A stretch of 9,805 nt of DNA from Planctomycetaceae bacterium UBA6163 (GTDB lineage: Bacteria; Planctomycetota; Planctomycetia; Pirellulales; Pirellulaceae), in the NCBI GenBank assembly GCA_002428205.1, contig DIUH01000047.1, positions 1 to 9,805 on the forward strand. Direction: 5' to 3'. The notes below the pieces were generated by a model. The model worked only from the letters and a program-made list of their open reading frames with translations. It was not told the origin of the DNA and searched no databases. Each line of letters starts with the position of its first letter. Positions within the stretch are counted from its first letter, which is position 1. Position numbers and translations under genes: made by a program. Shown piece by piece: positions 5,511-9,805 of the stretch.

Positions 5511-8011
5511 CGCACGAACAGGAATTGTTTGGAATTAATCAGCGCCCACAAAAGGTCTTCATAAGCTTCTTCAGGGGTAGCGGATTCTGATAACAACTGC
5601 CGGCTGTAATCGAGCTCCGCTTCGGTGGGCAGTCGGCACAAGGCGTTCAAGTACAACCGCCGAACAAGATCTTCATGATCTGGCTTCGTGGCCAATTGCT
5701 GAGTCACGAAGCCATTCTTATCAGCAATCTTTTTTGCCAGCGTATCACCGTTAAGTGTATGCAGCGCTTGGGCCAGGTTTGCGTCGGGGCTGCGCTCGCA
5801 CTCACACACGCTGGTCCTCCGCGGCTTTGCAAACGTGTTCAAGAAGTAATCGTTATACTCTGCGTCTGGCAGATCGATTGCGCGTGTACCGAGCGGCAGA
5901 TTCGGAAACTTGGTCTTTACACCGGTGGCGTGATCGATGGCATCAAGCAGCGGTTCGGCGGACAGACGTTTTACGAGGTAATGGCTGTAGAACCGATTGT
6001 CCGATCGGTTTTCCGCAGTCGGCTGGGAACTGAGGCCGTAGAGACGACTGGTCATGATCGTTCGGATCAGATGCTTGAGGTCGAAGTTGTGTTCTACGAA
6101 ATCGTCGGCCAGGGCATCAAGCAGTTCGACATTGCTGGCCGGGTTGGTACTGCGCATGTCGTCGACCGGCTCGACTAGCCCACTGCCAAGCAAGTATCGC
6201 ATGTATCGATTGACCACCGATCGGGCGAAGAACGGGTTGTCGCGATCGGTCAACCAATCCGCCAGTGGCAATCGCCGGTCGAGCGGATGGTCGGTCGGTT
6301 CACCTTCCAGCGGCGTCGGCTCGAGCTTCTTTCTGGTTTGGGGATGAGTCACATCGCCAGTATCACGGACAACGACCACCGTGTCGCGACCAAACAGACC
6401 GAACTCCTCACTGTTTTTAAACCCGACGCGCGAGAAGAATGCCGCCATGCTGTAGTAGTCGGCTTGCCCATACTTTTCGAACGGGTGTTGGTGGCATTTG
6501 GCACATTCTAAACGCACGCCCAAAAACAACTGTGAAGTCGCTTCGGCCAAGTCAGACGAATTGGCATTGACGCGAAAGTAGTTGGCGGGGCCGCTGGAGT
6601 AAATCGACCCTTGGGCAGTGATCAACTCGCTGACAAAATCGTCATAAGGTTGATTCCGGCGGAAGGCATCTTTGATCCAATTGTGAAGGGCCCACATCCC
6701 CTGCTCGCCCAGCGACTTGCTGCTATTGCGAATCAGGTCTGACCACCGCAAAGTCCAGTGCGCCGCATACTGGTCGCCATAAATGTCGGCGCTGTTATCA
6801 CCGGCCAACCCCAGCAGCCGGTCGACCAATTCCGACCGCTTGTCGGGGTTAGATGAGTCGACGAACTGCAGCACGGTATCAGGATCGGGCAAGGTGCCAA
6901 TGCAATCAAGAAACGCTCGTCGAATGAAAGTCGCATCATCACAAAGCGGTGATGGCTGAAGCCCCAAATCCCGAAACTTCTTTGCCGCCAGTTCATCAAC
7001 AAAGTTATTCGATTTCCAACCCTCTAGTTCGGATTGGTCGCTATAGGGGATCACAACGGTACTGACGACAACCTGGCCATCGAATCGAACCATCACAGCG
7101 GTTTGGCCATAACCGACCGCGTGCACATGACCGTTTTCGTCAACCGTTGCGACGCTGGGGTCGATCGAATCGTAAATCGCCGACGCGGTGATATCGCGCT
7201 GCGTTGCGTCGGCATAATCGGCCGTTACACGCAATTGCTGCCTCAGCCCTAGATCGCCCACTCGCAAACGTGGCATCACACTCAGCGACTGCACCTTAAC
7301 AGCTTTTTCCTCGGATACCGACGGCGCGCCGGAGCCGATCCAGTTTCGCATTAATTGATATTCGACGCTGTCCGCAGGCAAACGCAGACCACCTTCGTGC
7401 GATTGGGCCATCGACGGTTTTCTCAGCAACAGGCTGAGATCGGGGCTAGCGAAATTGACACGCCGACCACGACCGGCTTTAACAATCTCATCATAATCTC
7501 CCTGAGGATCGAACCCGAAAGCTGACTGTTTGAAACCACCCTTGCCATGTTGTGCGGCGTGACACGCGCCGGCGGCACACCCCGCCTTAGCGATCAGCGG
7601 TCTGATGTCACGAAAGAACTCCACGCGACACGTTTCCGCATCTTCAACAACAACCGGAACTCGCAACGTTTGCCCCGCCACATCGACCACGATTTCTGTC
7701 CGCCCGCTCGACTGGGCGATCGTCATGCCGCGATCGTTTACGACGACGATGCTGGGGTCATCACTTCGATAGGTCGCGTCCCAGGTCAAGTCGGCCTGGC
7801 GTTCGATCACCTCGGTATCGACAAGCGTCAGTTGCAATTGAACGCGATCGAGTTGTCCGCTAAGACGGACTTCGGCCGGGTTCACTCGGACCGCTGCGAC
7901 GGCAGCAGGAGACTGGAGCGGCGAGTCGATCGATGGCGAGTCGGACCAAACATCCCGACAGGACAACACCATCGTCAAAATCACGAACATTTTGACACTG
8001 ACGCTCATCAT
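5507..8011 (-). CDS. DUF1549/DUF1553 planctomycete cytochrome-like protein with Big_2 domains
   Basis: From the start at 8011 the product has 834 residues. Its order is: signal sequence (core about 8-18; the VLSC at 15-18 might be a lipobox), Ig-like Big_2 domain (39-125), a cytochrome-like segment (129-231) with C145-x4-C150-H151, a second Big_2 domain (239-323), DUF1549 (about 335-530) with C503-A-K-C506-H507 followed by HPFEKYGQADYY, and DUF1553 (about 568-813) with CECERSPDANLAQALHTLNG near 736-755. CXXCH is the classic heme c attachment motif, and the family is annotated as planctomycete cytochrome, but heme binding is unproven. The start at 8011 is preferred because GAGGAA (8022-8017) lies 5 nt upstream and a signal sequence follows at once. 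The frame stays open upstream to 8287 (92 more codons), but that stretch has no signal sequence. It is first in an operon with the PPC gene (4-bp overlap). Confidence 0.9.
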   Translation of the reverse strand: MMSVSVKMFVILTMVLSCRDVWSDSPSIDSPLQSPAAVAAVRVNPAEVRLSGQLDRVQLQLTLVDTEVIERQADLTWDATYRSDDPSIVVVNDRGMTIAQSSGRTEIVVDVAGQTLRVPVVVEDAETCRVEFFRDIRPLIAKAGCAAGACHAAQHGKGGFKQSAFGFDPQGDYDEIVKAGRGRRVNFASPDLSLLLRKPSMAQSHEGGLRLPADSVEYQLMRNWIGSGAPSVSEEKAVKVQSLSVMPRLRVGDLGLRQQLRVTADYADATQRDITASAIYDSIDPSVATVDENGHVHAVGYGQTAVMVRFDGQVVVSTVVIPYSDQSELEGWKSNNFVDELAAKKFRDLGLQPSPLCDDATFIRRAFLDCIGTLPDPDTVLQFVDSSNPDKRSELVDRLLGLAGDNSADIYGDQYAAHWTLRWSDLIRNSSKSLGEQGMWALHNWIKDAFRRNQPYDDFVSELITAQGSIYSSGPANYFRVNANSSDLAEATSQLFLGVRLECAKCHQHPFEKYGQADYYSMAAFFSRVGFKNSEEFGLFGRDTVVVVRDTGDVTHPQTRKKLEPTPLEGEPTDHPLDRRLPLADWLTDRDNPFFARSVVNRYMRYLLGSGLVEPVDDMRSTNPASNVELLDALADDFVEHNFDLKHLIRTIMTSRLYGLSSQPTAENRSDNRFYSHYLVKRLSAEPLLDAIDHATGVKTKFPNLPLGTRAIDLPDAEYNDYFLNTFAKPRRTSVCECERSPDANLAQALHTLNGDTLAKKIADKNGFVTQQLATKPDHEDLVRRLYLNALCRLPTEAELDYSRQLLSESATPEEAYEDLLWALINSKQFLFVR

Positions 8012-8399
8012 CGGCGTTCCTCGATCGGTAGGGCGGGGCGGGCAGGCAGGAATGGCGGGGCAGGTCCAGCGGTCGTGATTATGACCGCTACGACGGGCGT
8101 CTACCACAGCGAATCGACGCAGTCGCGTAAACTTATCAGAAAAAATTATTTTAACTTGGCCGGGATTCAGTAGCGAACGGGTGTGCCGATGCGTTACTTT
8201 ATCACCAGCTAAACAGCTGCTTGAACGCGATTCGCTTCGGCCCTGCCCAGAAACTCCCACCAACGATTTGACGCTATCGGACACCACGGTCGGTTGACCT
8301 GATAGTATTTTGCTCCGCTCGGACGATCTGAATCAGCCACCTCGAAAACAAGTTCAAGCAACTTAAACGACATCCAACCTTTTGAATGGGAATAGCGGC
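8012..8399. promoter_or_regulatory. Divergent regulatory region between the DUF1549 and DUF1501 genes
   Basis: This 388-bp gap lies between the two divergent starts and must hold the promoters for both directions. Seen in it: a Shine-Dalgarno for the minus-strand gene (8022-8017), a G-run tract on the plus strand (8031-8064), a hairpin (8068-8089), and an A/T-rich patch (8128-8155). The patch contains ATTTTA at 8148-8153 (TAAAAT on the minus strand, five of six matches to a -10 box). No convincing plus-strand promoter pair was found for the DUF1501 gene. Part of the gap is open in the minus-strand frame, but nothing in that translation suggests a domain. Confidence 0.45.
8068..8089 (-). promoter_or_regulatory. 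Perfect 7-bp inverted repeat in the leader of the DUF1549 gene
   Basis: AGCGGTC (8068-8074) and GACCGCT (8083-8089) are exact inverted copies around an 8-base loop. The element lies 57-78 bp upstream of the preferred start of the minus-strand gene. If transcription begins near the A/T-rich patch at 8128-8155, this would be a leader hairpin; otherwise it could be an operator. It has no T-run and is not a terminator. The structure is seen directly, the function is inference. Confidence 0.35.
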
Positions 8400-9722
8400 A
8401 TGTTGAACTTTGCACCACGTCAAAGCCGAACGTGTGAAGGAATCACTCGCAGGCATTTGCTGCAAATCGGTTCACTAGCCGGCTTGGGGTTGTCGCTGCC
8501 AACCTTATTGAAGGCCGAGCGAGCCAATGGCAGCCAGCCCAATGGAAGCGAAACAAATTGCATCCTGATATGGACTCGCGGCGGAACCAGCCACCACGAC
8601 ACGTTTGACCCCAAGCCCGATGCGCCGGTCAGTGTAAGAGGTGAGTTTGGCGTGATCCCCACCCCGACACCCGGCATCTACTTTTCGGATGTCATCCCGC
8701 GGTTAGCCAAAGAACAAAAACGATTTGCCCTGCTGCGCGGATGGAATCCACAAAACGGCAGCCACGGGATGGCAGACCAGATTGTGATGTCGGGCCGAAA
8801 GTTCAACCAGTCGGTTCCCTATCCATGCTATGGCTCTGTTGCCGGTTATCACCACGGTTTTCGCAATGCGTTGCCGCCGTATATCCAGCTGGGTAATCAG
8901 ATCGACAGTCGATTTGGTGGCGGATCGCCGGGAATCCTAGGCTTGGAACACGGGGCGTTTGTGATCGAGTCTGATCCTAACGCAAGCCCTTTCGTCGTGC
9001 GAGACATCACGCCACCATCAGGCGTTTCGCTCACCAGGGTCGATCATCGCAAAGCCGTGCTGAAGCGAATCGATGCCTTGCAGAGGGCACAAGATACACA
9101 ACCGGCCGCATTCGATTCGCTGGACGAACACTATCAAACCGCACACCGGATGATTACTTCGCCAGAAACCAAACAGGCATTCGCATTGGACGACGAATCG
9201 CCCGATTTGCGTCAAGCCTACGGGAAACACCGCTTTGGCCAGAGCTTGCTGTTGGCGCGCCGCTTGATCGAGTCGGGCGTCCGATTTGTGACCGTCACCG
9301 ACGGCGGATGGGACACACATGCGAACAACTTCAAGTCACTAAAAGAGAGCCGCCTGCCGCCAATCGACCAGGCCTTGCCGCAATTGTTGATCGATTTGCA
9401 GCAACGTGGTTTGCTAGATTCAACACTCGTCTGCTGGTTAACCGATTTTGGCCGCACCCCAATCGTCAACTCCGCCAGCGGTCGTGACCATTGGTCGTCC
9501 AGCGGTTTCGCACTGATGGCCGGCGCAGGAATTCCGGGCGGACACGTCTTGGGTGAAACAACGCCAGACGGGGGCGCGGTCGCTAAGGATGAATATTTAT
9601 CAGAGGACCTGGCGACAACAATCTATATGAAACTGGGAATCCCGGCTGATCTGATCGCCCACAGCCCTGATGGTCGGCCGATACGACTGATCGAGGGGCG
9701 GCCGATCCGTGAGTGGATGTAA
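8400..9722 (+). CDS. Tat-exported DUF1501 protein (alkaline phosphatase/sulfatase-like fold)
   Basis: The 440-residue product has a twin-arginine signal: T-R17-R18-H-L-L-Q-I-G followed by a moderately hydrophobic stretch ending at LLKA (about 38), so it is probably exported folded. DUF1501 hallmarks are in order: GGTSHHDTFDPKPDAP (62-77), RGEFGVIPTPTPGIYFSDVIPRLAK (80-104 region), GGWDTHANNF (302-311), TDFGRTP (348-354), GRDHW (361-365) and GETTPDGG (385-392). His65/His66/Asp67, Asp305/His307, Asp349 and Asp363/His364 are spaced like metal ligands of the alkaline phosphatase superfamily, to which DUF1501 is distantly related; the sulfatase C/S-x-P-x-R motif is absent. The ATG at 8400 is preferred; a TTG at 8382 would add six residues and has no Shine-Dalgarno. 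It is transcribed divergently from the DUF1549/DUF1553 gene, its usual genomic companion. Substrate and reaction are unknown. Confidence 0.92.
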   Translation: MLNFAPRQSRTCEGITRRHLLQIGSLAGLGLSLPTLLKAERANGSQPNGSETNCILIWTRGGTSHHDTFDPKPDAPVSVRGEFGVIPTPTPGIYFSDVIPRLAKEQKRFALLRGWNPQNGSHGMADQIVMSGRKFNQSVPYPCYGSVAGYHHGFRNALPPYIQLGNQIDSRFGGGSPGILGLEHGAFVIESDPNASPFVVRDITPPSGVSLTRVDHRKAVLKRIDALQRAQDTQPAAFDSLDEHYQTAHRMITSPETKQAFALDDESPDLRQAYGKHRFGQSLLLARRLIESGVRFVTVTDGGWDTHANNFKSLKESRLPPIDQALPQLLIDLQQRGLLDSTLVCWLTDFGRTPIVNSASGRDHWSSSGFALMAGAGIPGGHVLGETTPDGGAVAKDEYLSEDLATTIYMKLGIPADLIAHSPDGRPIRLIEGRPIREWM

Positions 9723-9742
9723 GCGCGAAAAGAACGCGTTTA
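9720..9742 (+). terminator. Hairpin overlapping the stop codon of the DUF1501 gene
   Basis: TAAGCGCG (9720-9727, including the stop codon) pairs with CGCGTTTA (9735-9742) over 8 positions with one G-U wobble, closing a 7-base A-rich loop. There is no T-run beyond TTT, so it is a weak intrinsic terminator candidate, or a 3'-end stabilising stem. Confidence 0.3.
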
Positions 9743-9750
9743 CAGGTTCG

Positions 9751-9775
9751 ATGATTGGCACACAGATTCAATCAT
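9751..9775. repeat. 7-bp inverted repeat downstream of the DUF1501 gene
   Basis: ATGATTG (9751-9757) and CAATCAT (9769-9775) are exact inverted copies with an 11-base loop, just after the hairpin at the stop codon. Together they may form a tandem 3'-end structure. No T-run follows. The rest of the window to 9805 shows no gene. Confidence 0.3.
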
Positions 9776-9805
9776 GCTGAGCTCATCCACTGAGCCAACA
9801 CGCCA

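Noticed and set aside
5675..6178. Open frame of 167 codons on the plus strand opposite DUF1553
   Set aside because: Entirely antisense to conserved DUF1553 sequence; no start signal or recognisable motif.
7547..8173. Open frame of 208 codons on the plus strand opposite the DUF1549 gene
   Set aside because: It lies mostly antisense to a well-supported gene, its composition (His/Arg/Asp-rich, low in hydrophobic runs) is typical of a shadow frame, and no domain is visible.

Overview
The window reads as a chromosomal segment of a planctomycete, most likely a Pirellulaceae member related to Rhodopirellula. The evidence is the mix of protein families: a DUF1501 protein, a DUF1549/DUF1553 'planctomycete cytochrome' protein with a partner carrying bacterial pre-peptidase C-terminal (PPC) domains, a PEP-CTERM LamG protein and an NPCBM-tailed zincin. 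This is a family-level judgement from reading the translations; no database search was possible. No rRNA, tRNA, CRISPR array, transposase or phage gene is visible.

Layout. Positions 1-246 are non-coding and hold two 18-bp imperfect direct repeats and a candidate promoter. Gene 1 (247-2091, +) encodes a secreted metzincin-like metallopeptidase with a C-terminal NPCBM carbohydrate-binding domain. After a 240-bp gap comes gene 2 (2332-3192, +), a LamG-fold protein with a C-terminal PEP-CTERM sorting signal. A 188-bp convergent gap separates it from a two-gene minus-strand operon. Its first gene is gene 4 (start placed at 8011, end 5507), with two Ig-like (Big_2) domains, a cytochrome-like segment, DUF1549 and DUF1553. 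Its second is gene 3 (5510-3381), a large secreted PPC/Ig-like protein. The two overlap by four bases (ATGA). Divergently from gene 4, across a 388-bp regulatory gap, lies gene 5 (start placed at 8400, end 9722, +), a Tat-exported DUF1501 protein of the alkaline phosphatase/sulfatase-like fold. The last 83 bp carry two hairpins.

How the genes work together. All five products carry export signals, so the window encodes envelope or extracellular functions. Genes 3, 4 and 5 form a recurrent planctomycete set (DUF1501 + DUF1549/DUF1553 + PPC) whose biochemical role is, to my knowledge, not established. The cysteine-histidine motifs in gene 4, the putative metal site in gene 5 and the adhesive-type domains in gene 3 suggest a surface-exposed redox or hydrolytic complex, but this is inference. 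Genes 1 and 2 both have glycan-recognition folds and may act on or bind extracellular polymers. Nothing in the sequence ties them to the trio other than proximity.
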